In this document: positions 35,350 to 46,780 of the stretch, in pieces
How positions within the stretch are numbered: position 1 is the stretch's first letter
Layout: each line of letters opens with the position of its first letter
Assembly: GCA_039707655.1 (NCBI GenBank)
Contig: CM077670.1
Coordinates: 141,340,001 to 141,404,000 of the forward strand
Source of the DNA: Elymus sibiricus
Lineage: Eukaryota > Streptophyta > Magnoliopsida > Poales > Poaceae
Length of the DNA: 64,000 nucleotides
Reading direction: 5' to 3'
The notes under the pieces: generated by a model
Told to the model about the DNA's origin: nothing
Databases searched by the model: none
Seen by the model: only the letters and a program-made list of their open reading frames with translations
Made by a program: the position numbers and the translations under genes

Positions 35350-36539
35350 ATTTTTGACACACACTGATCGATATACCTCTGTAGCCAGGTTTGCCTACCA
35401 CATACACACACTTCCCCTCTTCTCCTCTCACTGTCCATGCCCCCCATATCTCTCATACGGTCCCACACACATGCACACTCTCGCCCCTCTTTCCATCGAT
35501 CTCGCACTCGCACACTCCTCCCCCTCCCTATCTAGTAGGCCTCTCGCACCACCTCCTAGCCGCATCCCTCTCTCTCTCTCTATCTGTCTCTCCTGACCAT
35601 ATTTTTCTCTAACACATGCATGTACACCGATCGATCTCCCTCTATACATATAGGTAGGTCGACTATCACTCTTTTTCCCGACGCACTGATCGATCTACCT
35701 CACTAGTTATGTCTCTTCCTTTCTTCGACACACAATGATTGATCTACCTATCTAGTTAGGTATGCTTACCACATGCATATCGCCCCCCTCATCATCCGTG
35801 CATGCCTCCCGCCCCATCTCACACACACGCGCGCGCACACACACACACATCCCCTCTCTTATTGATATTGCAATTGTACCCTCCGTCTGTCTAGTAGGCC
35901 TCTCCCACCATCTCCGAGAAGCAACTCCACCACCACCCCTCCGGCACTCTAGCTCTGTCTCTCTCCCAACCTTATTCCTCTCCTACACATATGTGTGGAT
36001 GCCGATTGATTTCCCTCAATACATAGCTAGGTATCTCCTTCTCCACACATATACCGGTCGATCTACCTCTCTAGTGAGGTCTCTCCCTCCCCTCCCCCCC
36101 CCCACACACACACACAGCGATAGATCAAATGCTCTAGTTATGTCTCCCTGGCACACACAAACTGCCCCTCTCCCCCCTCTCATGTTCCAGTAGGCCAGCC
36201 GCCCTATATCTTTGACGTGCGCACACACAATTTCGCTAGCTCTCTATATCAATCTCGCACCCATACACTTCATCCCTCTCTTCGATTCCGTCCATATCTC
36301 ACACCGATGTTCCCTTCCCTCTCTTCTCGTGGATCGGCCCCTCTATATATGATATATCTAGGCCTCTGTTTTCACACACATTGCATATGTTACATTTTTT
36401 TGAGATATCATCGACACATATTCCCTGTCTATCTCTCACTCACACAAATACACTCACGAAATCAACCCCCCCCCCCAGAAAAAACACTCACGAATGCACA
36501 CACCATCTCTCTCTGGGTTTGTATCTCTCTCACACAAAC
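35350..36539. repeat. Microsatellite-rich tract with degenerate GATCGATCTACCTC repeats
   Basis: Pyrimidine-rich on the plus strand, with (CA)n and (CT)n runs (for example 35820-35852 and 36099-36116). A degenerate motif ACTGATCGATCTACCTC, then TAGTTAGGTCTCTC, recurs near 35366, 35628, 35681, 35738, 36003 and 36057. Apparent ORFs are simple-sequence artefacts. Confidence 0.6.
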
Positions 36540-38260
36540 CCACATAGGTGGGGTACGTGCACGAAGAGAAGAGGTGCACGCACCGACGCATGTACTCCCG
36601 TCGCTTTCCCAACCACACGCACCCGTGCGGGTACACAGTGGAGCTCATTTCTGTACGAAAAGGCAGCCCACGTGATAACTTGACGCGTGTAGTGGTTGTT
36701 CACCTCATGGAGGGTCGTGTACCACACGTGAACGAAACAAAGTGCGACTTGACATGTTGGCGCATTATTTTTAAATAAAGTTTTATTCCTCAATGGGACA
36801 TAGTAATAAATATAAAACGATTGTTATGGAGAGAAAAAAGAAAACCGCACCACTATACTACTATAATATAGGCAGGAGCCTCAATGCTTGCTTGCTGGGG
36901 TTCGTCTCTTCACACTCTCTCACACAAGACGGCGGTGGCCAATCTCTCTCTCTCTCTAACCGCCGGTCACTGATCCGGCCGGATCCCGTCTGCCGGCAGA
37001 AATGGAGGATGAGCAGCGTTGCTCCGGTCACTGGCATCAAGGCAGGAAACCCTCTGCCGGCGCGTCCTGATCTGCGGTACCCGCCATTCTCTCTGACAAA
37101 TCTCTGGCGTGGTAGGGCCCTCGCCCCTTGCTCGCTACCGCAGCAGATCCCGTCCGCCGCCACCCTCCGACTTACATCCCGACGACCCTCAGGTACAGCT
37201 TCCTCTGGAACCGGCCTTGCTACACTGTCCAACTTCCCACATCGCTGCATGTGGAAAATCCTGCATGTGGATCTTCTCTAGTTCTTTGCCTAAAACGTAG
37301 CTCGACCGGCATACTTTCCATTTTGCAATCTCATCCTCACACTGTTTGAGAGAAACCACTGTGTTGTTATCTTTTCCTTAAGACAATGAATATGCTTCTT
37401 TTTGTCGGCGTATGTGTCATCAACTGTTATTGGCCAATAATTGTTTCCTTTCTATCTCTTTTTGCAAACAGGGATATCCATTTCACCTTGTTGCTATTGC
37501 AACCTTTTGGTGAACTGCACAAAGCACTTTTTTCTTAAGAGTGTTTTGTGCAGTTCTACTAATATGTCACACGGGCAACATTTCTACATTTCAGTGGGAC
37601 TGCACAAAGGGCGATTGGAGTTCCTATATCCTCCTCATCCAACTCCGAGCCTAATCTTCTCCAACAAGTAGTTAGTCTTAAGAGCGACTGCAAAGGTGAC
37701 CGGCTTCTATTTGAGTGTTTATTGTTTCATCAACAGTGCCACTATTATTGTAATCACACTTACTCAATATCTTTGCAAACAGGGACGCTCAGCTCTATTT
37801 TAGTGGAACTGCACAAAATGATCGAAATGTTCCATGGATCTGACAGCTCCTTTCTTTGCCAACATGTCTTGTCAATTTTGACAGAGCTGCGGGAAAGCAG
37901 CTGCCAACCAATGAACAGCATTGTCAGGAAATGAAAGCATGCCTATGGACAACATCGATCAATTTTTATTTTTTCTTTATTTGTACACCTTCTCACAACT
38001 TTGTCTTCAGTTGTGATGTAAATATCGGCTCTGATCTGTGAACCATTGAGATGCATTAGCATGGAAGTTAGTTTTTTTTGTGAAAGAGCATGGATGTTAG
38101 TTTCCTTTGTATTTGATGGAATGTTGTAAAGAGACAACCTTCCCGTAGGCAAGACAGATGAAACAAAATCTCAAAGCTTCATAGCATTGTGCAATTTCAT
38201 CTCGCTGAAAAATTATGTGTACATATATTATGTAAACAAATGATGAAAGCTTGATAGCAT
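36540..38260 (+). ncRNA. Triplicated locus, unit A: possible spliced, promoter-bearing transcription unit
   Basis: The upstream block (36635-36780) includes GTGGAGCTCATTTCTGTACG and CACGTGATAACTTGACGCGTG, conserved in unit B and more loosely in C. TATA-like sequence lies near 36858, then a leader-like GCTTGCTTGCTGGGGTT and a GC-rich block ending CCCTCAG|GTACAGC (donor at 37193). Acceptors TTTGCAAACAG|G end at 37471 and 37782, and the following sequence contains GTGGAACTGCACAAAATGAT. Open frames in the GC-rich block are not conserved between copies, so a non-coding transcript is more likely than a protein gene. Transcription is inferred only. Confidence 0.35.
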
Positions 38261-38309
38261 TGCCAGAAGCCATTCTACTACTTTCTTTCACATAAAAAAG
38301 AGGCCATTC

Positions 38310-38735
38310 TACTTCATGTCGCCAACATGTGGGACAACCAGCATCCGGGTCCATGTGCCATGCACCAAATTAGAGTGCACAACCGCATGGGAGAGACTCA
38401 CCTTGGTCGTTGCACCGCAATAATAATGACTAATGAGCAGTCAAATCAGAAAGCCCCACCCTTTCCCACAGTAAGTTGCTCGGACGAAGCAACCATCAAT
38501 TCACTCTTCTTTGAATCCGCTCCTACTACTACTAGTACTCACCACACGCGAAGATTGGACGGTAGTAGCAGCAAAGCATCATGTATGGGGATAGTTCCAG
38601 ATAACAAATATTCCCTCCCTTCCGCCGGGGCTTAGTTCAAAAATCTAAACCAATCACTGAACTACTAGGTTGTGAGCATTTATGTACGTATTAGTTGCAA
38701 CGCATGCATGCATGCATGAGCAATACAATGACCAA
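38310..38735 (+). repeat. Upstream module Q, copy 1
   Basis: Marked by ACATGTGGGACAACCAGCAT, TAATAATGACTAATGAGCAG and TTGCAACGCATGCATGCATG. Related copies are at 39390-39870 and 41445-41720. Confidence 0.55.
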
Positions 38736-38929
38736 GAATGTTTACATGCATTGGTTAGTTTTCTCTTGATCCTTGCACGCAACGATTTAATGCGCTTTGA
38801 AATCTAAACATGTGATTGAGAGCTACAAAATGGTAGTAATACAAAAATTTGGAGATAAGCCCTACAAACCATATGTGAGTGATCTACTGTAGCAGGACGG
38901 TTGACGGGATTAGTAGAAAGCGAAGCGCC

Positions 38930-39370
38930 TTTTTAGCCGAGATTTGCATCGACCTATGAAGGTGCAAAACCAAGTGTTACTACACTATACAAGTTCAAAA
39001 TGAGAAACTGGACCCACTCACGGCACGCCTATCACGTTTTGGCCCGTCGGTCAACGCGCTTCCTCTTGGCATATCACTGACATGTGGGAGCGAGTGTGAG
39101 CAAACCGACCGCAATTGATGGCAAAATGGTCAACCCGCCGATTCATGAGAGAGAAGAGGAGCGAGAACACAGACGGGCTAGGTGTCGCACGGAGGCCAAG
39201 AAATATGGTGATAGTGTGAGGTGGGCCATGTAGTATACATGATGTATGAATAATTCACTGGGCCGCCGTGTTTCGCACTGCTCCAGAGTAAATGTGGAGA
39301 AGATTGCTTTATGATAGGTTAAAATAAGAGTGCAAATGCTCCACCGTGTGGTTCCTGACTCCTTCTCAGT
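38930..39370 (+). repeat. Modules S and R, copy 1
   Basis: S: CAAAACCAAGTGTTACTACA, then CTTCCTCTTGGCATATC and GAGCAAACCGACCG (to about 39130). R: GCTAGGTGTCGCACGG, then AAGAAATATGGTGATAGTGT (39178-39230). S recurs at 40005-40090 and 41970-42200; R recurs at 41250-41390. Confidence 0.5.
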
Positions 39371-39389
39371 CGTCGGAACTCGTTCTTCT

Positions 39390-40090
39390 TCCTTTCGCCG
39401 ACATGTGGGACAGCCAGCATCCGAGTCCACGTGTCATGCAAGAAATCAGAGATAAGTAGTGAGTACAAGTGAGACTTAGCAACGGTCACACACGTAGGTG
39501 GAGTACGTGCAGGGACGCAGTAATAATGACTAATGAGCAGTCAAATCACATAGGCCTAGTAGTAGTACTACCTTTCCCACAGTAAGTAGCAAAGACAATG
39601 TAACCATTATTTCAATCTTCGTTGAATCCGCTCCTACATCCTTTTATTCAAGAAAAAACACCACACGCGTATATTGGACGGTAGCAGCAAAGCATCAAGT
39701 GTATGGGGATGGTTCCAGAAAACAATATTCCCTCCCTTCCAGTTTATGGGGCTCAATTCAAAAATCTAAACGACTAAACCAACCAATAAACTACTAGATG
39801 GTGAGTGTTTACTAGTATCATGTACGTGTAGTATTAATTGCAACGCATGCATGCGTGAGCAATACAGTCACCACATACGCATGCAACGTAACTTTCATTT
39901 CATATATCTCTAACATGTGTCAAAGTTTGCCTCGAAAAATGCATTAGACCCTATTTATATGGGTAGAGGGAGTACATGCATTGGTTAGTTTTCTCTTACA
40001 CAGGGCTTCCTCTTGGCATATCTCAGTGAGTGTGAGCAAACCGACCAATTGACGGCAAAATCGCTAACCCACCGCTCTGTGAGAGAGACG
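39390..40090 (+). repeat. Modules Q and S, copy 2, upstream of unit B
   Basis: Q is at 39390-39870 and S at 40005-40090, in the same order as copy 1. A small insertion (about 39890-39972) separates them. Confidence 0.5.
39890..39972. mobile_element. Possible truncated Stowaway MITE
   Basis: Sequence missing from the matching place in copy 1, ending GGGTAGAGGGAGTA, like the end of grass Stowaway elements (CTCCCTCCG...). The other end is not clear. Confidence 0.3.
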
Positions 40091-40149
40091 AGGAGGGAGA
40101 AGGAGAAGGAGAACACATATGAGCAAGTACAATAAGGTGATGTAGGCGG

Positions 40150-41240
40150 GCTATACGGTGGAGCTCATTTCTGTATGCAGAGGCAACCCACGTGATAATT
40201 TGACGCGTGTAGTAGTTGTTCACTTAATGAAGGGTCGGGAACCATGCGTGAACGAATCCAAGTGCGATCATGACGCGGTGGCATGTTATTTATACTACTA
40301 AATATAGTTTTGTTTCTTCAATGGCACATACGCAATATAAAAATGTTGATATAGAGAGAAAAAGGAAACCGCTCCACTATATATACATACACATAATATA
40401 GCTAGGAGCCTACACACTTGCTTGCTGGGGTTGTTCTCTTCACACTCTCTCGCACATAACCGCTGGTCACATATCCGGCCGGATCCCGTCTGCCAGGGGA
40501 AGGGGAGGATGTTTTGCGTAGACGCGGTCGCCGTCAGCGAGGGATAAAACCCACTGTCGGCGCGTCCCGATCAGGGGTCCCCGCCGTTCTCTCTCACAAA
40601 GCTCTGACGCGGTAGCCTTCGCCCCTTTCTCACTACCATGGTGTGGGCAGATGACGCCTCCCGCCGCCCTCCTAGTTTGCATCCCTACGTCCCTCAGGTA
40701 CAACTTCCCAAGCTCCCCGCATCGCTCCCTGTGGATCTTTCTTTACTTCTTTGCCCCGCACATAGCTCTACCGGCTTCTATTTGTGAGTTTATGTCTCAT
40801 CAAGTAGTTCCACTACTATTATTCTAATCACACTTCTTCAATATCTTTGCCAACAGGGTTGCTCAGCTCGATTTTAGAGGAACTGCACAAAATGATCGGA
40901 TGGTCCATGGGTTCCAGACTTCTTTCCTTCGGAAGGTTCAACCTCGCCAGGAAATTAAAGCCTGTTTAGGGTTTAGGGTTCAAGGCCTAGGGACTGCATC
41001 GATCGTTTTTTTTCTTTATTTGTACACCTTCTCACAAATTTTGTCTTTAGTTGTGAAGTAAATATTGGCTATGATCTATGAATCATTGAGATGCATCAGC
41101 ATGCATGTTAGTTTCTTTTGTATTTGATGGAATGTTGTAACGCGGCAACCTTGGAGGCAAGATACATGAAACAAAAGCTGAAAGCTTCATAGCATTGTTG
41201 TACAATTTGATCTCGCTGAGAAATTATATTATGTACTCCA
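40150..41240 (+). ncRNA. Triplicated locus, unit B
   Basis: The promoter block at 40154-40300 matches unit A. TATA-like CTATATATACATAC is at about 40376, then GCTTGCTTGCTGGGGTTGTT and a GC-rich block ending CCCTCAG|GTACAAC (donor 40698). The acceptor TTTGCCAACAG|GG ends at 40856, followed by GAGGAACTGCACAAAATGAT. Downstream, ATTTGATGGAATGTTGTAA and CTTCATAGCATTGT match unit A (38115-38190). The intron is about 160 bp, against about 280 or 590 bp in A. No conserved ORF across the splice was found. Confidence 0.35.
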
Positions 41241-41249
41241 CTAAAGAGC

Positions 41250-42200
41250 TAGGTGTCGCACGGTGTCCTAGAAATATGGTGATAGTGTGAGTTGCACCAT
41301 TTACTGGCCATTTACTCATTGGGCTGCCATGTTTCACACTCCTCCAATGTAAGAGTGGAGAAAATTAGTTTTATCGCAGAATAAAAAAAATAAGAGTGCA
41401 GACGCTCTACGGCGCGGTTCCTGGATCCGAAATAATTCTACCTCCTTTCGCCGAAACGTGGGACATCCAGCATTTGGGTCCACGTGTCATGCACCAAAGT
41501 AGAGTGTAGTAGTACAACTAAGACTCACCACGGTTGTACCGCCGTAGTAATAGTGACCAATGAGCCATCAAATCACATAGACCCGGCAGTAGGTTGGACG
41601 GACGAAGCAACCATCACTCTTCGTTGAATCCGCTTCTCCCGCATACAGTACAATAGTAGTACTACAGTAGTATTCTTTTGGAAACCACAAGTCGTTATGA
41701 TTGGATGGTAGCACCCACTGAAAATAAATGATGGGCCCATCTCTCACTCTCCAGTTCTTCGGGTATATGTCCATCGCATAACCCCCACTTTAGGCCCCTT
41801 AAAACTATGTCCACTACACATTCACTCGTGTTACTCCATTTTATCTTGTCCACCTAATGATCTAAAGGTGTCCACTACACATTCACGCAAGAAAAGGTAC
41901 ATACATCTTTCTCTTGCTCTCTCCGTCAAACCGACTTGGCGAAACTGCCCGGCCCTCGCCATTCAAAACTGGTTTCGTGTCGATGGATCGCGCCATGGAG
42001 CAAACCAAGTGTTACACTTTACAAGTTTATATAATATAAAAGCAAAAGGCGTACATTTACAGCACGTCTGTCGTGTTCGCGTCTCACCCCCACACGTACG
42101 CTCTGCACGCCGCTCACCGCAAACCGACTATACACAAACTTCCCCACCCGCGCGTCGGCTGAGTTGTACTACTAGAAGAGATAGATGAGGAGGGAGAGGA
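41250..42200 (+). repeat. Modules R, Q and S, copy 3, upstream of unit C
   Basis: R at 41250-41390, Q at 41445-41720 and S at about 41970-42200. More diverged than the first two copies. Confidence 0.45.
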
Positions 42201-42285
42201 TAGCTAGCTGTAGCACGGACTCCCAAGAACTTTCTTGCATGCATGTTGTGGTGGGCCTTCTATAAGGTGGCATGTGTGTGTGCTA

Positions 42286-43438
42286 GGACATCTCCAACGC
42301 TGACCCACAAATTTGCTCTGGCCTCGGACACTGATGCCGGAGGTTGCTATCCACCGCTGCCCGCATAGTACATTTCAATAACATTTTGAACTAAACGGCT
42401 GAAATTCATGCAAACCGGTCAGATTTTCATATAAACCAGAACAGATTCATGCAAACACGTCGGATTTCATATGAATATGATGAAATGTATTACTTTTCGG
42501 ACATACTTCAACTAAAAGCGTAGCTCGTCCGACTCTGGAGGTATAATTTCGGACATACTTCTATTCTAAACCTAATCTAAATGATTCCCCTTGTCCGGCC
42601 ATGAGCTCCGACAACTTAGGCTCTGGCACTTTCCTTCGCCTTCTCTAGTTCCGCCTTGGCGCTCTCCAGCACTGCCTCCGTAGCCTCCGCCACCGTAGCT
42701 TGAGCGACTAATCGGCCGCCGATTATCTACCCACCAAGCTTGGCTTCAGGCGGAGGGGAAGAGCGTGGCATTCCTGGGACCCGAGCGGCCGCGACCTACC
42801 ATGCACTACTCTTCCTCACTGCTGGCAGCGCCCGCGGACGTGCCAACTTCCTGGTCATGGCGGCGGGGCATGGCCTCCATGGAGCCGACAGCAATGGCGG
42901 CCATCTCCTTCTTCGGCTCCGGCGATAGTCCGTCCCAGAGAGCTATGGAGCGCGAGGAGGCCATGGTTGGAGTGGTGGGGAGAGGAGAAAGGGACCGGAG
43001 GAGGATGAATGTGGCTATGGCCGGTGCTGCAGTTCATATAGCGGGCGAATGGCAATGGTGTGCGGCAGATGCATGCACGGGTGGTGCCAGAGTAGGTTCC
43101 TCGGCAACCGCGTGTCATTAATGTGGGCGTTAGATGGACGGACGGCTGTGGTGTCATTTGAAATGCAGAGCAGTCGTGTGCACCGGGAAGCGGCGCGGGC
43201 GGCGCTCTCTCGGCCGTCGTGCTGCTTCAATGCCGGCGCCAGTGACAGGTCACGTCCGCTCTGGCCGGGCATGAATGCGGCACTGACGCTCTGGAGCGGC
43301 ACTGACCGTTTCGGGCGGGAAGCGTGCACAGGCAATGGAGGGGGTTTGGGTGGGCCAGGGCGGTCAAGAGCGGGCATGGCAATAGTCCAGACGACCGGAA
43401 ACGAGATATGCTACACCTTCGTAAATATTGCTACGTAA
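42286..43438. mobile_element. Possible non-autonomous DNA transposon fragment
   Basis: Begins GGACATCTCCAACGC, a form I associate with ends of large non-autonomous grass DNA transposons, and continues into GC-rich sequence. It separates module S from unit C, where the other units show no such DNA. The other terminus and target duplication were not found. ORFs here (for example 43049-43438) have no recognisable domains. Confidence 0.3.
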
Positions 43439-43439
43439 T

Positions 43440-43610
43440 TTAGGTCTCTCCCTCTCCCCCCACCCACTGACAGATCGATCGATGTGACTCTAGGTCTCCC
43501 TCCCACACATAGTCACGACTCTCTGGCGGCTACTCGTACACACCATCTCACTGTAGGTCGATGTTTCACTCTCTCTAACACACACACACACACACACACA
43601 CACTTACTCT
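43440..43610. repeat. Short microsatellite tract before unit C
   Basis: Degenerate GATCGATC / TAGGTCTCCCTC units ending in a (CA)n run at about 43576-43602. Same character as 35350-36539 before unit A. Confidence 0.55.
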
Positions 43611-43672
43611 ACGGCCTCATTTGGTTCATAGGATAGGAATATCATAGGAGAGAGAAACCACAGGAATTGAGA
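43611..43672. mobile_element. Fragment of a Harbinger-type MITE
   Basis: Contains CATTTGGTTCATAGGATAGG and ACCACAGGAATTGAGATAAA, typical of a grass MITE terminus. Only one end is present. Confidence 0.4.
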
Positions 43673-43673
43673 T

Positions 43674-45300
43674 AAATGGAGTACGTACAAGAAGAGAAGA
43701 GGTACACGCACGCACTCTCCCTCTGACACACCCGCAAGTACACGATGGAGCGCATTTGTACACGAAGAGGCAGCTTTTACGTGATAACTTGACCCTTTAA
43801 TTTGTTCACTTAATAATGGAGGGTCCGGGACCACACGTGAGCGATACAAAGTGTGACCTGGAAGCGATGGCGTGTTATTGATCGTGTTTTCTTTCCAGGT
43901 ACGTTAAAAAAGATTGCTCCGCGCGTTTTTGTTTTTTTTTCGAGAACGCGTGTATTCTATTTGAAACCATTGCTATGGAGAGATTTTTTTACTCCATTGT
44001 ATATGTAGGCTAGAGAGGGCTTGCTTGATAGGGTTGCTCCCGTCTCACTTCTCACCCTCTCCAAATCTAAACAAGACGGCAGTGTCCACTCTATCGATCT
44101 CTCTCCTCACCGGTGCTCACAGATCCGGCCATATCCCGTCCGCTGCGGGAGGGGAGGAGGTGCAGGGATGACGTGGTCGCCGTCGGCGAGGGAGGAAGCT
44201 GATGCACACTGTCCTCTCTGAGCCGGCGTCGGCACGAACGAAGGTCCTCCGCGCCCTTGTTCGCCGCCGTCGTGTGGGCAGATCCCACCGCCCACCGCCC
44301 GCGTAGCCACATCTCGCCGACCTGAGGTATAACTTCTTTTGGATTTCGTGTTTCATTCTACTGGTCCAGCACCCCACGTCGCTGCATGCGGGTTTTCTTC
44401 TACTCCCCAGCTCCCCATGTAAAATAGCTAGGCTTCGTCGGCTGGTCTTTTACTACTAGAGGAAAGACCACCCCAAGAAGATGAAAAAGTTGTCCTAGTT
44501 TATGCCTCGGTGGAGGTACATGGTTGTTCTGCGCTCACTGTCCATATGCCCCTATTGCTGCTGCTAATCTAATATCACTGGTAAAATGAACCAATGCCCA
44601 TGTTAAAGTGATGTCCCTTTTAAGTAATGTTGCTGTCAATCTAGTGCCATCAATAAATTGAGGCAATGACACCGTTTTAAGAAATACTTTTGGCCTGCTT
44701 TAGTTCCCATGAAGATAATCATGATGCTTCTATTTGTGGGTGTACATTTCACTAATTCTTATTGAAAAAATATGAGATGCCGCTGTTAATCTTGTACCAC
44801 TGCCAAAACAAAGTAATGACACTACTTAAATATCCCATTTATATATTTTTGCAAACAGGGATGCATATCTCCATACCAGGGCATGTCTTCCTCAATTTTA
44901 GTGGAACTGCACAAAATTGGATGGCCAGTGTTGCTCCGCCTCATTGTCCTCTGCCATGTGGTTCTACCTTTCTCGAGCTTCATTACCAAGAAGAAATAGA
45001 CCATGGTGAGGATTTGTCTGACTTCATTGGTGCCTCACCCAAACTTGATGCCAAATCGATGATGCATCACCATGATGACCTATCGATGCTCATGGTTGAG
45101 TGTCATGGTTGCATCGGCCGGTGAAGTTGCTCGATGTTGGAAAAATGCTCTTTGCTGGGTAGCCACGAAGACGCTGATATCATTCATCAGTGCACCTTGG
45201 TTGCATTGGAGACGCAGCTGTCTTTCACCGTGGTGCAATTTCGTCTTTCGCTATGAACCAAATGTTTCCTCGGAGAAGCATCGATGTTAGTACTAAGAGC
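43674..45300 (+). ncRNA. Triplicated locus, unit C
   Basis: The promoter block (43680-43880) shares GTACGTACAAGAAGAGAAGA with A and CACGTGAGCGATACAAAGTG-like sequence with both. A TATA-like GTATATGTAGG is near 43999, followed by a GC-rich block ending CCTGAG|GTATAAC (donor 44327). The acceptor TTTGCAAACAG|GG ends at 44858. The next block has an open frame (LNFSGTAQNWMASVAPP...), and GTGGAACTGCACAAAAT is shared with A and B. A 120-codon frame reaches 45124 but crosses the acceptor, so its start would lie in the intron. E2 inserted about 20 bp after the end of the unit. Confidence 0.35.
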
Positions 45301-46770
45301 AAAAGTTTTGTATTGATTTCTGTAACACCCCAAAAATTAAATCATATTTTTATTAACTAAAATTTGGCCAGAAATAAAATTTTGGATTTTATTAGGTCTT
45401 TTATTAATTTTAGATTATTTTCTATTTTCTGTTTTCAAAATTCTTCCCTCCATTTAGAAATTTTTGCAAAATATTGTGGGCTTTGGTAGTTTTCTTAAAT
45501 CATTTCAATTATATTTTAAATAACAGTAGGAAATATTTTCATAATAAAATTTTGCCAAGATAATCATTTTAACAGCATTTTCAATACTTTAAATGCTTCT
45601 GTTACACTACAACTATTTTAAATAATTCTCTAAAAATTCCACAAACAATTATGAGGAGTCATGTGATGCCTATAGATCAGTTTTATGCAAAAACCCAACT
45701 TGGTTTTTTGTAAATTTTGAGTGGAACTTCCTCTTTTCAATTCTGTCCCATTTTTGAGTTTTAACTACAACCTCCATTTTTATTGCTCCAAAAATTCTGA
45801 AATTATTCCCACCTCTAGTCCTTCCTAAGAAACCCTTAAGTCCAGGAGCTCACCCCCAATCTCATCATTTTAGTTCACCAAATTATTCCCTGTAGTTTTT
45901 GTCCAGAAATGAATTTCAGTAAAACTTGCACTTGCAAGTTTTTCCTTTGGTCAAGCCAACCACACCATCATCTCTACCATCTAAAGAGACACCATCCTGC
46001 CAAACTTCACTTCTAACAAAGTCTTCTAGATAGCCTTTGCATTTTGTCAAACACCCTGTGGGCATGACAGAAATTTTGCCTCTTCCTAAACCTGCTTTGC
46101 CCACTTGATCATCTTGCCAAAATAACATGTCCAACGTCCTTTCCACCCCTAGTAGCATCACCATGCCAAGATCCACAGCTAAAAGATCCACCTAGAGCGC
46201 TCTGGCATTCCGCCGAGCACTTGACGTGCATGCCCAGGGTGTGCCTAGTGCGCACGTACTGCACGCCCGAGCACCGCGAGCCCCTACCACCCTGCAGCTG
46301 CGCTCCCCTAGCTGGCCCCGCACCCCAGCTAGCCTCGCGCACTGGTTGCAACCTGCCCGCGTCTCGCCTTGTCGCCTGGCACCGGCCAGCGCCGCCCTGC
46401 ACCAGCCGCCGCCACGGTCAACTCAGGGACGGCACCACCCGAGCCACCCCGCGCCCGTCCCAGCCAACCAGCCCCCCTGGAGTAAATCTGGACGGCCGCC
46501 GCCCCTCACCAACCCTCCGCCGTACACGTCAAACCCAGCTGCCTCCCCTGTTCGCCATGAATGGCCGACCACCACTGTGCCGCTCTCTGGAAGCCGCGGC
46601 ACCGTCCACGACGCGTGGCTCGCCCACAAGTCACCAGACACCGCCAGAACTTATCCATGGTGCACCGACTTCGCCAACTACCGCATCTACCACGTCACTG
46701 CCTCGTTCGCCATTAATGGCCGCCGCCGGAGTCGGTGAAACAGCAGTCCGCTGAACCGACGTAATCCGAC

Positions 46771-46780
46771 TATAAATTGG
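46771..46780 (+). promoter_or_regulatory. TATA box of E2 5' LTR
   Basis: TATAAATTGG after a long GC-rich region and before a C-rich leader; identical in the 3' LTR. Confidence 0.55.

Noticed and set aside
35354..36683. Several serine/histidine/threonine-rich frames
   Set aside because: Translations of CA/CT simple sequence.
36861..37250. 129-codon minus-strand frame in unit A, with partial likeness in units B and C
   Set aside because: The likeness follows from nucleotide similarity of the blocks; frames have indels between copies and plus-strand splice signals fit better.
45916..46191. 91-codon antisense frame present in both E2 LTRs (also 61371-61646)
   Set aside because: Its conservation is explained by LTR identity; no promoter or recognisable feature.
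46221..46754. Overlapping frames of 170-177 codons in E2 LTR
   Set aside because: Upstream of the TATA box, compositional, and not equally open in the 3' LTR copy.
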